This document shows, one piece after another, positions 1 through 8,480 of a stretch of 16,354 bases of DNA. The notes below the pieces were generated by a model. The model was not told the origin of the DNA and searched no databases. It worked only from the letters and a program-made list of their open reading frames with translations. Position 1 is the first letter of the stretch. Each line of letters begins with the position of its first letter. The position numbers and the translations under genes are program-made. Source of the DNA: an uncultured Eubacteriales bacterium (lineage in GTDB: Bacteria > Bacillota > Clostridia > Christensenellales > Aristaeellaceae); contig URJN01000010.1 in the NCBI GenBank assembly GCA_900548125.1, forward strand, positions 1-16,354, in the 5' to 3' direction.

Positions 1-6
1 GCTCAT

Positions 7-450
7 TTGGCGTTTTCCGGTTCATATAACCATTCGCTTGATGGCAAAGGACGCGCTATCATCCCTACCTCTTTCAGGGAAGCCTTGGGAGAGAATTTTA
101 CACTGACAATCAATCCGACCAGAACGGCTGTTGCCCTTTATCCGCAGGAGGAATGGGAGCATCAGCTCGAACGGCTTTCACATATCAATCCGATGGATAA
201 AATCGGCTTACAATACGAGCGATATCTGATGAGCGTCTCTTTCTCCGGAAACAGCATGGATGCGCAGGGGCGCGTTCTGATTCCCGCAAAGCTCCGCACA
301 AAAATCGGTTTGACGAGGGACATTGTCTTTGTGGGCATGAATGACTACATTGAGATATGGGATGCGGAAGTCTACGCGAAGATGGAAGAGGAAATCGAGG
401 AGAATTTCGATTCTGTATTCGATTATGTTTACGAAAAATATCCTTCTTAA
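7..450 (+). CDS. mraZ: MraZ, transcriptional regulator of the dcw cluster
   Basis: MraZ is a ring-forming DNA-binding protein with two SpoVT/AbrB-like half-domains; in other bacteria it binds repeats in its own promoter and tunes the dcw operon. Both half-domains are visible, each with the DxxGRxxxP core: LDGKGRAIIP near residues 11-20 and MDAQGRVLIP near 80-89. The C-terminus is acidic and ends at a TAA. Counting from TTG at 7, the protein is 147 residues, normal for the family, and MAFSGSYNH matches the usual short MraZ N-terminus. The frame is open through base 1, so an upstream start cannot be excluded, and its ribosome binding site and any promoter or MraZ-box repeats lie outside the window. 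It heads the division cluster as expected, but the usual partner rsmH does not follow. Function is certain; the start is not. Confidence 0.95.
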   Translation: MAFSGSYNHSLDGKGRAIIPTSFREALGENFTLTINPTRTAVALYPQEEWEHQLERLSHINPMDKIGLQYERYLMSVSFSGNSMDAQGRVLIPAKLRTKIGLTRDIVFVGMNDYIEIWDAEVYAKMEEEIEENFDSVFDYVYEKYPS

Positions 451-525
451 CCGCGCTGTGCGGGCATAGATACTCATGAAGAACGGATACCTTTACGGTT
501 CTTGACGGAAAGGCGGGTGAATAGA

Positions 526-1221
526 ATGATGACAAGCACAAAAAATGCGCGCTCAAGCCGCGGCAGGTATGTTTCCGCCGGTTACGCCTCCAAAGAGAAA
601 AAGGAACAGGGTGCGCAGCTGTATATCGCTTCTGAGCCTGCGGGTTCCGCGAGGGACAATCTGCGTGACATGAACAAAGTCGGATACCGTACCGAACGAC
701 CGTGGCGCGATACGCCCACGCCCGTTTTTGAATCAGAGCCGATTAAGAAAGAAACGGCGGTCAAGAATACGCGCTATGCGCCTAAAAAAAAGAGCAAGCG
801 TCAGCTTGGCTTGATTGACAGGCTGCTGCTGGAGGCACAGCGGGACCGCAAGAGTGTCGCTGCCTGTATCGTGCTTTTTGCGCTGATGCTGACGATGACG
901 GCGGTCTGGGGACAGAAGATGGTTGAAGGCGTCAACGTTCAGCGCGATATCCAGAGCTATCAGGACAGGACGATCAGCCTTCAAAAGGAAAACGAAAAGC
1001 TCAGACAGCAGCTTGAAATTGCAGAAAACGGTGAACGAATCCGCAATCTGGCGCAGAACGAGCTGGGCATGCTGCGCCGCGAGCGTGCGCAGACCGAAAC
1101 GATTTACATTCACGCACCGGAAAAACAGGTGCAGGAGCAGGCACAGGAAGCGGAGCAGACCCATATGGATATCCTTGATTTCCTGCTGGGGCTGCTGAAC
1201 GTGTTTCATATTGGAGAGTGA
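526..1221 (+). CDS. ftsL: FtsL-type septum formation protein with long cytoplasmic N-terminus
   Basis: FtsL is a bitopic membrane protein that joins FtsQ/DivIB and DivIC in the divisome and activates FtsW and its PBP. This protein has a basic, low-complexity cytoplasmic region (about residues 1-108), one transmembrane helix (about 110-130, SVAACIVLFALMLTMTAVWG) and a predicted extracellular coiled coil (about 137-172) ending in the typical RIRNLAQNELGM segment, then a Gln/Glu-rich tail. ATG at 526 was chosen because an AAGGCGG ribosome binding site lies at 510-516, nine bases upstream; a TTG at 502 would add eight residues but has no such site. The next ATG at 529 is also possible. At 231 residues it is about twice the usual size because of the N-terminal extension. 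It sits directly before the septal PBP with a 6-nt gap, the standard position for ftsL. Sequence conservation in this family is low, so the name rests on topology, coiled coil and position. Confidence 0.82.
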   Translation: MMTSTKNARSSRGRYVSAGYASKEKKEQGAQLYIASEPAGSARDNLRDMNKVGYRTERPWRDTPTPVFESEPIKKETAVKNTRYAPKKKSKRQLGLIDRLLLEAQRDRKSVAACIVLFALMLTMTAVWGQKMVEGVNVQRDIQSYQDRTISLQKENEKLRQQLEIAENGERIRNLAQNELGMLRRERAQTETIYIHAPEKQVQEQAQEAEQTHMDILDFLLGLLNVFHIGE

Positions 1222-1227
1222 GAGGGC

Positions 1228-3351
1228 TTGCGTTCACCGGGAGCCACCGTACGAAAGCGGCTGGTTTTGCTGATGGGCGTTTTCTTTCTCCTCTTTCTTT
1301 GCGTTTGCGTGAGGCTCGTTGATTTGCAGATTTTTCGGCAGAAGGAGCTGACGGCGCGCGGCGTGAGCCAATGGACGCGCAGCGGCGTTGTTGCGGCGCG
1401 GAGAGGGGATATCGTCGATACGAACGGCAGACTGCTGGCGCAGTCCGTAACGAGCTTTATTCTGACAGCCCGACCGAGGGATATTCAAAACATTCAGGCG
1501 TTGGCGGATGTGCTGGAGCGGGAGCTGGGACTGAATGCCGAAAGGGTTGCCGCAAAGCTCACGGGGAGCAAAGCCGCGTCCGTTACGCTGGCGCGGCAGG
1601 TTTCACGAGAGGATGCTGACCGCCTTCGCGCCATCCGTCAGGACGCCGGAAATCCGGATTCTGACGCCTTAATCGGAATAACATTTGACGAAGACGCCAG
1701 TAGATGGTATCCTATGGGTAGCCTGCTGGCACAGGTGCTGGGGCTTTGCAACGTAGACGGCGAAGGTCAGAGCGGGCTTGAACTGAAATATGACGACGTT
1801 CTGGCGGGAAAGCCGGGCAGAATCGTGACAGAGGTGGATGCGCGTGCGCGGACACTTCCGGACGGCGTTACGCTCTACATTCCTGCCGAGCAGGGCAATA
1901 CACTGCGGCTGACCATCGACAGAGATGTTCAGGCGGCGGTTGAGCGTGCTGTCCGAGAATGCGCGCAGGTGAATGAAGCACTGAGCGTGCAGGCAATCGC
2001 GATGGATGTCAACACGGGCGCGGTGCTTGCGATGGCGATGTATCCGACCTATGACCCGCAGAATCCGCCGCGCGACGATTTGGAAAAGCTCAACGAGCTG
2101 ATGCGCCTGACCGTGCTGAGCGACGTCTATGAGCCGGGCTCGACGTTCAAGATGCTGACTGCCGCGGCAGCAATTGACTGCGGCGCGACGAACCCTCAGG
2201 AAGGGTTCTATTGTTCGGGAAAGATTACGATAGACGGCAGCACCGTGCGGTGCTGGGGCGCGCCGCATGGAGCGGAAACCATGGCGCGTGCGCTGGAAAA
2301 CTCATGCAATCCGGTGTTTACACAGATTGCGCTCAGGCTGGGAAGTGAGAGATTTTATCAATATCTGCATGCCTTCGGACTCGGAAGCCGGACGGGAATC
2401 GATTTATATGGCGAAGCGGCGGGCATACTGATTGGGCAGAGCCGCGTGAAGAACGTTGATTTGGCGCGAATCGGTTTCGGTCAGAGCGTCGCGGTCACGC
2501 CGATTCAGATGATTACGGCGGCATGCGCGGTGGTCAACGGCGGAAGGCTGATGAAGCCCTATCTGGTGGAAGCCATCGAGGACAGCGAAGGCGGCGTGAT
2601 TACAAAAAACAGCCCGACAGTGGTTTCCACACCCATTTCTGCGGCAACCAGCGCGACGATGTGCAAGCTCCTGTATGGCGTTGTGGAGAACGGTGGAGGA
2701 AAGAATGCGAAGGTAAGCGGATGGTCGGTTGGCGGAAAGACCGGCACGGCACAGATATACAAAAACGGACGAATTGAATCGAATCTGCATATCGGTTCTT
2801 TTGTGGGCTTTGCGCCGGCGGAGAATCCGAAGGTTGCGCTGCTGGTTACGGTCAACGAAGCGCAGGTCAAGCCGGATTACGGCGGAACGACCGCCGCACC
2901 GTTTGCCGCGCAGATTTTCAGCGAAATCCTGCCGCTGCTCGGCGTTGCCAAGACGGACGGCAGCGCGGAAGCCAAGCATGTGACCATGCCCGATGTGACG
3001 GGGATGAACGTGCGCGACGCGAAAGCGATTCTTCGCGAGCTGGGCATAGACGCCGTAACGGACGGCGAAAGCCCGACTGTGACCGGACAGCTTCCGCCCG
3101 CAGGGACGGATATACAGGAAGGCTTCTGCGCAATGCTTTATGTAACGGGAGATGAAGCACCGGATGCGCAGGATTATGCCCGCGTGCCGGATGTAATCGG
3201 AATGGGCATGCGGGAATGCGCACAGACACTGAGAAGAAACGGATTTGAAATGAACGCGCAGGGCGACGGTCTTGCGGCCAGACAAAGTCCGGCGGGAGGA
3301 ACATACGCTCCTGCTGGCACACGGGTACTGGTGACGTTTGAGGTGCCGTGA
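1228..3351 (+). CDS. ftsI: Class B penicillin-binding protein (septal transpeptidase, FtsI/Pbp2B/SpoVD type) with two PASTA domains
   Basis: This is the D,D-transpeptidase that cross-links septal peptidoglycan together with FtsW, anchored in the membrane and acting outside it. In order: a short cytoplasmic tail, one transmembrane helix (about residues 10-32), the PBP dimerisation/pedestal domain (about 50-210), and the transpeptidase domain. All three active-site motifs are present: STFK with Ser305 and Lys308, SCN at 359-361, and KTG at 504-506. Two PASTA domains follow at about 585-642 and 651-707. The TTG start follows a GAGAGGG site and leaves 6 nt after the ftsL stop; a later in-frame ATG near 1273 would cut into the membrane helix. 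In Bacillus subtilis Pbp2B carries two PASTA domains and SpoVD one, so the domain count favours a vegetative division PBP, though gene position alone does not separate the two. Length 707 residues, intact. Confidence 0.95.
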   Translation: MRSPGATVRKRLVLLMGVFFLLFLCVCVRLVDLQIFRQKELTARGVSQWTRSGVVAARRGDIVDTNGRLLAQSVTSFILTARPRDIQNIQALADVLERELGLNAERVAAKLTGSKAASVTLARQVSREDADRLRAIRQDAGNPDSDALIGITFDEDASRWYPMGSLLAQVLGLCNVDGEGQSGLELKYDDVLAGKPGRIVTEVDARARTLPDGVTLYIPAEQGNTLRLTIDRDVQAAVERAVRECAQVNEALSVQAIAMDVNTGAVLAMAMYPTYDPQNPPRDDLEKLNELMRLTVLSDVYEPGSTFKMLTAAAAIDCGATNPQEGFYCSGKITIDGSTVRCWGAPHGAETMARALENSCNPVFTQIALRLGSERFYQYLHAFGLGSRTGIDLYGEAAGILIGQSRVKNVDLARIGFGQSVAVTPIQMITAACAVVNGGRLMKPYLVEAIEDSEGGVITKNSPTVVSTPISAATSATMCKLLYGVVENGGGKNAKVSGWSVGGKTGTAQIYKNGRIESNLHIGSFVGFAPAENPKVALLVTVNEAQVKPDYGGTTAAPFAAQIFSEILPLLGVAKTDGSAEAKHVTMPDVTGMNVRDAKAILRELGIDAVTDGESPTVTGQLPPAGTDIQEGFCAMLYVTGDEAPDAQDYARVPDVIGMGMRECAQTLRRNGFEMNAQGDGLAARQSPAGGTYAPAGTRVLVTFEVP

Positions 3352-3360
3352 GGCACGATA

Positions 3361-3374
3361 GCGCCATACGGCGC
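3361..3374 (+). other. Small GC-rich hairpin between ftsI and murE
   Basis: GCGCC (3361-3365) and GGCGC (3370-3374) form a perfect five-base stem with a four-base ATAC loop ten bases after the PBP stop codon. No T-run follows, so it is not an intrinsic terminator. It may simply separate the two reading frames or protect an mRNA end; no function can be assigned from sequence. Confidence 0.4.
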
Positions 3375-3393
3375 AAAGCACAACCACAACATT

Positions 3394-3398
3394 GGAGG
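3394..3398 (+). promoter_or_regulatory. Ribosome binding site deciding the murE start
   Basis: A perfect GGAGG precedes three consecutive ATG codons at 3400, 3403 and 3406. The gaps are one, four and seven bases respectively, so the third ATG at 3406 is the best-spaced start. Confidence 0.75.
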
Positions 3399-3405
3399 AA
3401 TGATG

Positions 3406-4890
3406 ATGAACCTTGAACAATTGACGGAAGGCATGCCTGAGCTGGTCGAAATTACAGGCAATGCGCAGACGGTAATCGGAACATTGACGGCGGATTCGCG
3501 CGCAAAATGTGATGCCGGTCTGTTTTTCTGCATCCGGGGCGGCAGGGTCGATGCGCATGATTTCGCACCGCAGGCGGTGGCAAACGGTTGCTGCGCGCTG
3601 GTCGTGGAGCGCAAGCTGGAGATTGACTGCCCGCAGGTGGTTGTGACCGATGTACGCGCCGCCATGACGCGAATCGCCAGCGCGTTCAACGGACATCCCG
3701 AACGGAGAATGAAGCTCGTCGGTGTTACCGGCACGAAAGGCAAGACGACCACGACCTATCTGTTCAAGAGCATCATCGAGAGCGCGGGCATGCGCTGCGG
3801 CATTATCGGCACGACCGGCTGCATCGCGGGAAAGACGAAGCTGCCCAGCCATCTGACGACGCCCGACCCGATTGAAATGTTCGAGATTCTGCGCATCATG
3901 GCGGATGCAGGCGTGGAAGTTGTCTGCATGGAGGTTTCCGCGCACGCGCTGTATCTGCGCAAGCTGGTCGGCGTTGTCTTTGAGGCGGCGGCGTACACCA
4001 ACCTTTCGCAGGATCATCTGGATTTCTTCGGTACGATGGATCAGTATTTCGCGGCGAAGAAGATGCTTTTCTCGAACAACATGACGCGCAATGCCGCAGT
4101 CAATGTCGATGAAGAAACGGCGCAGGCGGTATGTGAGAGCCTGACCTGCCCGCTGCTGACGTATGGCATCAGCGGCAAGGCGGATCTGTTTGCACGTGAT
4201 ATCGAAATCACGGAAACGGGCGTTTCCTTCACCATCAGCCTGCGCAATCTGCACGCGGAGCGCATCCATCTGCTGCTGACCGGCATGTTCAACGTATACA
4301 ATGCGCTGGCAGCCGCAGCGTGCGCACTCATCCTCGGCGTCCAGCTGGAGGATATCAAAAAGGGACTTGAGGCGGTCGTCAGCGTGCCCGGGCGCGTGGA
4401 GATGCTCAAAACCCAAACGCCGTACCGCATGATTCTGGATTACAGCCATTCGCCGGATGCGCTGGAGAATATTCTGCGCACGGTGCGCGAGTTCTGCCGC
4501 GGACGCATTATTCTGGTCTTTGGATGCGGCGGCGACCGCGACAAGGGCAAGCGTCCGATGATGGGCGAAATCGCGGGCAGACTGTCGGATTACGCCATTT
4601 TGACCAGCGACAACCCGCGCAGAGAGGATCCGATGGCGATTCTGGCGGCGATTGAAGCAGGAATCAAGCCTACGGGCGCGAAATATGAGGTCATCGAGAA
4701 CCGCCGCGACGCGATTCGTCAGGCGATGGAGATGGCGGTCAGCGGCGATATCATCGTTCTGGCGGGCAAGGGACACGAGACCTATCAGGATATCGGCGGC
4801 GTAAAGCATCCGTTTGACGAAAAGGTCATTGTTGCTGAGCTGCTGGAGGAAATCGCCAGAGAGAATTGCGCGAATAAATCGGAGGATTGA
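3406..4890 (+). CDS. murE: UDP-N-acetylmuramoyl-L-alanyl-D-glutamate--2,6-diaminopimelate ligase
   Basis: MurE adds the third residue of the peptidoglycan stem peptide to UDP-MurNAc-L-Ala-D-Glu in the cytoplasm, using ATP. The three Mur ligase domains are present: the N-terminal UDP-binding domain (about residues 1-100), the central ATPase domain with the P-loop GTKGKTTT (109-116, Lys113), and the C-terminal domain. Other family signatures are DHLDFFGTMDQY with the probable carbamylated lysine in AAKK (Lys218), and the amino-acid selecting motif DNPR at 402-405 followed by REDP. DNPR is the form used by meso-diaminopimelate ligases, whereas lysine-adding enzymes differ there, so a DAP-type wall is expected. 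Length is 494 residues, normal. It is followed five bases later by mraY, with no murF between them. Confidence 0.96.
   Translation: MNLEQLTEGMPELVEITGNAQTVIGTLTADSRAKCDAGLFFCIRGGRVDAHDFAPQAVANGCCALVVERKLEIDCPQVVVTDVRAAMTRIASAFNGHPERRMKLVGVTGTKGKTTTTYLFKSIIESAGMRCGIIGTTGCIAGKTKLPSHLTTPDPIEMFEILRIMADAGVEVVCMEVSAHALYLRKLVGVVFEAAAYTNLSQDHLDFFGTMDQYFAAKKMLFSNNMTRNAAVNVDEETAQAVCESLTCPLLTYGISGKADLFARDIEITETGVSFTISLRNLHAERIHLLLTGMFNVYNALAAAACALILGVQLEDIKKGLEAVVSVPGRVEMLKTQTPYRMILDYSHSPDALENILRTVREFCRGRIILVFGCGGDRDKGKRPMMGEIAGRLSDYAILTSDNPRREDPMAILAAIEAGIKPTGAKYEVIENRRDAIRQAMEMAVSGDIIVLAGKGHETYQDIGGVKHPFDEKVIVAELLEEIARENCANKSED
4881..4885 (+). promoter_or_regulatory. Ribosome binding site deciding the mraY start
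   Basis: GGAGG lies inside the last codons of murE. It is one base from a TTG at 4887, which would overlap the murE stop, and ten bases from ATG at 4896. The spacing supports the ATG, making the two genes tightly coupled but not overlapping. Confidence 0.7.
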
Positions 4891-4895
4891 AAATC

Positions 4896-5867
4896 ATGCA
4901 AAGGATGATGATAACCCTGTTGATTGCGTTTGCCGTCGGCATTGTGCTGGGCAAACTGCTGTTGCCGCTGCTGCATAAGCTCAAATTCGGTCAGAATATC
5001 TATGAGCTTGCGCCGGAAGCACACAAGAAAAAGCAGGGTACGCCGACGATGGGCGGTCTGGTCATCGCGGGCGCGGCAATCATTGCGTCGCTGATTATGA
5101 ACGATTACAGCCAGCCGCTTCGGCAGAACATGCTGCTGGCGATGCTGCTTATGGCACTGGGCAACCTGTGCATCGGCTTTGCTGACGATATGACAAAAAT
5201 CCGCCGCGGCAAAAACGGCGGTTTGACCCCCAAGCAGAAGATGTTCTTCCAGACGCTGCTGGCATTGGCGTTCTCCTGCTACTGCTATTTCCATCCGCAG
5301 GTCGGTCATGTCATCAAGGTGCCGTTCCTGCGCGTGGAGTGGGATTTGGGGATTTGGTATATTCCGGTCATGATGTTCATCATCGTCGGAACCACCAACA
5401 GCGCCAACCTGCTCGACGGTCTGGACGGGCTGCTGACGAGCGTGTCGATGGTCGATTTTGCGACCCTCGCCGTGCTTTGCGGCGCAGCTTCTCTTGGAAG
5501 CCTGGGCGTGGGCTGCGCGGCGATGTGCGGCGCGTGCATGGCGTTCCTCTCCCGCAACGCTTATCCGGCGCAGATGTTCATGGGCGATACCGGCTCCATG
5601 TTCATCGGCGGCGCGGTGGTAGCCGCTGCCATGCTGCTGCGTCAGCCGCTGATTCTGGTGCTGATTGCGTTCTGGATGCTGATGAGCAGTCTTTCTGACA
5701 TCATTCAAATCACCTATTTCAAGAAAACGCACGGCAAGCGCATCTTCAAGATGGCTCCGATTCATCATCACTTTGAGCTTTGCGGTATCCATGAAACGAA
5801 GATTGTGACCATGTATATGGTGACGACCGCCATCCTGTGTGTCATCACGCTGCTGGGCGTGCTGTAA
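4896..5867 (+). CDS. mraY: Phospho-N-acetylmuramoyl-pentapeptide-transferase
   Basis: MraY is the integral membrane enzyme that moves phospho-MurNAc-pentapeptide from UDP to undecaprenyl phosphate, making lipid I. The sequence is rich in hydrophobic helices, about ten as expected. Diagnostic motifs are KKKQGTPTMGG in the first cytoplasmic loop, the Asp pair in FADDMTK (Asp97, Asp98), NLLDGLDGL with Asp174 and Asp177, GDTGSMFIGG, and the histidine cluster APIHHHFE (His290-292). These cover the magnesium and substrate binding residues known for the family. The ATG at 4896 was preferred over an overlapping TTG at 4887 on ribosome-binding-site spacing, giving 323 residues, a normal length. Its substrate needs MurF activity, yet murF is not in this cluster and must be elsewhere in the genome. 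Confidence 0.96.
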   Translation: MQRMMITLLIAFAVGIVLGKLLLPLLHKLKFGQNIYELAPEAHKKKQGTPTMGGLVIAGAAIIASLIMNDYSQPLRQNMLLAMLLMALGNLCIGFADDMTKIRRGKNGGLTPKQKMFFQTLLALAFSCYCYFHPQVGHVIKVPFLRVEWDLGIWYIPVMMFIIVGTTNSANLLDGLDGLLTSVSMVDFATLAVLCGAASLGSLGVGCAAMCGACMAFLSRNAYPAQMFMGDTGSMFIGGAVVAAAMLLRQPLILVLIAFWMLMSSLSDIIQITYFKKTHGKRIFKMAPIHHHFELCGIHETKIVTMYMVTTAILCVITLLGVL

Positions 5868-5907
5868 AATCGGCGGGTTTTGAAAGAAAAGACGGAGGCG
5901 AAAAGCC

Positions 5908-7278
5908 ATGAGTATGGACGTGAAAGGCAAGCGCGTGCTAGTCTGCGGCATGGCGCGCAGCGGCATCGCAGCGGCAAAGCTGCTCCTGAGCAAGGGCGCG
6001 CTGGTGACGATTTCCGATACAAAGGCGGAGAGTGAGTTTGGCAGCGAGTTGGATGAACTGCGCGTACCGGCATGCACCTTTGCGCTGGGTCAGCCGGCAG
6101 ACGGTTTGACGGCAGGTCAGGATATTATGGTCATCAGCCCGGGCATTGCATGGGCGAAGCCTTTTGTGCAAAACGCGATCGCTCAGGGCGTTGAGGTCAT
6201 GGGCGAGCTGGAGCTGGGTGCAAGGATGAGCAGCGGCGCGTTGGTCGCTATCACGGGAACGAACGGCAAAACGACCACGACGACGCTGGTTGGCGAGCTG
6301 TTCCGCGCGACGGGGCGCACAACGCATGTTGTCGGCAACATCGGCTATCCCATCACCGCGACGGCGGGTATCTCCAAAGAGGACGATGTGACTGTCGCGG
6401 AAGTGAGCAGCTATCAGTGCGAGGGCATCAGCCAGTTCCACCCGCATGTCGGCGCGGTGCTGAACATCACGGAGGATCACATCGTCCGCCACGGCTCGAT
6501 GGAAGTCTATATCGCGATGAAGCGTCGTATTTTCCAGAGACAGACGGCGCATGATGTGGCGGTGTTCAACTACGACGACGCGACCTGCCGCGAGATGGCG
6601 AAGGGATTAAAGGCGCAGGTGGCATGGTTCTCCCGCAAGGAGAAGGTGTCTTACGGCGCGTATGTGTCCGAAGGATATATTATTCTCAAACTCGGCGAAG
6701 GTGAGCAGGCGGTCTGCCGCTGCGACGAAGTGTATATTCCGGGTCCGCATAACCTCGAAAATGCGTTGGCGGCTGTTGTAATTGCCGGTGTGATGGGCGT
6801 GCCCTGCGAAACGATGCGCGAGGTGCTGAAGACATTCAAGGGCGTTGAGCATCGCATTGAAACCGTCCGCGAGCTGCACGGCGTGACATGGATTAACGAT
6901 TCCAAGGGAACGAACGTCGATTCCACGCAGAAGGCGATTGCGACGATGAAGAAGCCGACGGTGCTGATTCTCGGCGGAAGCGACAAGAAGGTCTCCTTTG
7001 ATCCCCTTGCCAAGAGCATTGTTGAGGCACCGCTCATCGAGCATTGCGTACTTATCGGCGACACGGCGAACCAAATCAAGGATGCGCTCGACCGCGTGGG
7101 TTATAAGGCGTATACGATGACGGGATATGACTTTGACCTTTGCCTCAAGACCTGCGCCGAACTGGCGAAAGAGGGCGGAAACGTGCTGCTCTCTCCGGCA
7201 TGCGCGAGCTTTGACATGTTTACCGACTATGAGAACCGCGGGAAGATATTCAAGGAAAAGGTCATGGCACTTGTATAA
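5908..7278 (+). CDS. murD: UDP-N-acetylmuramoyl-L-alanine--D-glutamate ligase
   Basis: MurD adds D-glutamate to UDP-MurNAc-L-Ala in the cytoplasm with ATP. The N-terminal Rossmann-like UDP-binding domain starts with KRVLVCGMARSGIAAAKLL (about residues 8-26). The central ATPase domain has the P-loop GTNGKTTTT (117-125, Lys121), and the C-terminal domain starts around HRIE with the family motif INDSKGTNVDST. GTNGKTT and NDSKGTN together separate MurD from MurC, MurE and MurF. Length 456 residues is typical. Start ATG 5908 has a perfect GGAGG at 5894-5898, nine bases upstream. It follows mraY after 40 nt and precedes ftsW, the canonical order. Confidence 0.96.
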   Translation: MSMDVKGKRVLVCGMARSGIAAAKLLLSKGALVTISDTKAESEFGSELDELRVPACTFALGQPADGLTAGQDIMVISPGIAWAKPFVQNAIAQGVEVMGELELGARMSSGALVAITGTNGKTTTTTLVGELFRATGRTTHVVGNIGYPITATAGISKEDDVTVAEVSSYQCEGISQFHPHVGAVLNITEDHIVRHGSMEVYIAMKRRIFQRQTAHDVAVFNYDDATCREMAKGLKAQVAWFSRKEKVSYGAYVSEGYIILKLGEGEQAVCRCDEVYIPGPHNLENALAAVVIAGVMGVPCETMREVLKTFKGVEHRIETVRELHGVTWINDSKGTNVDSTQKAIATMKKPTVLILGGSDKKVSFDPLAKSIVEAPLIEHCVLIGDTANQIKDALDRVGYKAYTMTGYDFDLCLKTCAELAKEGGNVLLSPACASFDMFTDYENRGKIFKEKVMALV

Positions 7279-7291
7279 AGAGAGCTTTTGA

Positions 7292-7332
7292 CCGGCTGCA
7301 AAAGACGCTGAGGACAGGAAGCGTCCGGCCGG
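7292..7332 (+). other. Imperfect two-part hairpin just ahead of the ftsW ribosome binding site
   Basis: An inner stem GACGCT (7304-7309) pairs with AGCGTC (7320-7325), and an outer stem CCGGC (7292-7296) pairs with GCCGG (7328-7332), separated by an asymmetric internal loop. The 3' arm ends at the first bases of the ftsW ribosome binding site GGAAGGGAG (7331-7339). There is no T-run, so it is not an intrinsic terminator. It could affect ftsW translation or mRNA processing; this is inference. Confidence 0.45.
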
Positions 7333-7346
7333 AAGGGAGCGTCGCC

Positions 7347-8480
7347 ATGATTAAACGAGCTAAACGGACCTGCGACAAGACGGTGGTTATGCTGATGGCT
7401 CTCCTGCTCATCATGGGGCTGATTACGCTGTTCAGTGCCACCTATTATCAGAAATCCGCGACGGGCGATGCGCTCGCGGCGGTCAAGAAGCAGCTCATTG
7501 GCGTGGCGCTCGGCGCTGCGGCGTGCGTGGTTCTCTCGCGCGTGCCGTATCGCTTTTTCAGGCGTCCCAAGGTGACGCTGCTTTTATTGGCAATCAGCGC
7601 GCTTTTGCTGATTCTGGTCATCATTCCGGGCATCGGCGTGAGCATCAACGGTTCAAGGCGATGGCTGAATATCGGCGGGCTGAGTATGCAGCCCTCCGAG
7701 TTCGCCAAATATGCGATGGTCATTTTCATGGCAGGTGCGCTGGATAGAAGGAGCGAAGCACTGGGAAGCCTGTTTGCGGGCGTCGCGCCGCTGCTGTTGA
7801 TTCCCGGGGTGATGTTCCTGCTGATTCTGGAGCAGCCCAACCTTTCGACGGGCGGCAGTATTCTGATTTGTGCGTTGGTGATGCTCTTTGCGGCGGGGTT
7901 GAAAAAGCGGCATATGGCACTGCTGGGTGTCAGCGGATTTTGTCTGGGCGCGTTTTACGCATGGAGTGCGCCGTATCGACGGGAAAGGCTGCTTTCCTTC
8001 CGCGATCCGTTTGCCAAGATGAGTGACGAGGGTTATCAGCTCTCACAGTCGCTTATTGCGCTGGGCTCCGGCGGACTGTTTGGCATGGGGCTGGGACAGG
8101 GCAGACAGAAGTTTGCCTATCTGCCGTATCCTGAATCCGATTTTATCTTTGCTATTGTCGGCGAGGACTTTGGACTGATGGGCTGCCTGACGGTGATTGC
8201 GTTGTTCGTGCTATTTGTCTTTGCAGGGCTTCGTATTTCGCTGAATTGCCGCGACAGGTTTGGCTGTCTGCTCGGCGCGGGCATCACGTCCATGATTGGG
8301 CTTCAGGCGTTTATCAACATGGGCGTTGTGACGGGCATCCTGCCGACGACCGGTCTGCCGCTCCCGTTTTTCAGCGCAGGCGGCACATCGGTCAGCATGA
8401 TTATGGCGGCAGTCGGAATTTTGCTGAACATATCGAGAGAAAACGGCGCGCAAATTCAGAAGTCGGGAGGAAAAGCATGA
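7347..8480 (+). CDS. ftsW: FtsW, SEDS-family lipid II polymerase of the septum
   Basis: FtsW is a ten-helix SEDS protein that polymerises lipid II into glycan strands with its partner PBP. The sequence is hydrophobic throughout and carries the SEDS signatures: INGSRRWLNIGG followed by MQPSEFAK in the first large loop, the extracellular stretch with PESDFIFAIVGEDFG in which Asp265 matches the catalytic aspartate of the family, and the C-terminal GLPLPFFSAGGTS segment. Length is 377 residues, typical. ATG 7347 has GGAAGGGAG at 7331-7339. RodA and SpoVE are close relatives; the position between murD and ftsQ, downstream of the septal PBP, favours FtsW (or its sporulation paralogue SpoVE, which sits in the same place in some Bacillota). 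The last four bases overlap ftsQ (ATGA), implying translational coupling. Confidence 0.93.
   Translation: MIKRAKRTCDKTVVMLMALLLIMGLITLFSATYYQKSATGDALAAVKKQLIGVALGAAACVVLSRVPYRFFRRPKVTLLLLAISALLLILVIIPGIGVSINGSRRWLNIGGLSMQPSEFAKYAMVIFMAGALDRRSEALGSLFAGVAPLLLIPGVMFLLILEQPNLSTGGSILICALVMLFAAGLKKRHMALLGVSGFCLGAFYAWSAPYRRERLLSFRDPFAKMSDEGYQLSQSLIALGSGGLFGMGLGQGRQKFAYLPYPESDFIFAIVGEDFGLMGCLTVIALFVLFVFAGLRISLNCRDRFGCLLGAGITSMIGLQAFINMGVVTGILPTTGLPLPFFSAGGTSVSMIMAAVGILLNISRENGAQIQKSGGKA

Noticed and set aside
476..505. Nine-codon frame between mraZ and ftsL as a leader peptide
   Set aside because: It has no ribosome binding site, no regulatory codon run, and no terminator to control.
2404..4809. Minus-strand open frame of about 800 codons opposite the PBP and murE genes
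   Set aside because: It is antisense to two certain genes, its product is Arg/His-rich with no recognisable domain, and long antisense frames are expected with this codon usage.
8246..8476. N-terminal extension of ftsQ into ftsW
   Set aside because: This part lies inside ftsW in another frame; the ATGA overlap with a GGGAGG site and a normal FtsQ N-terminus mark the real start at 8477.
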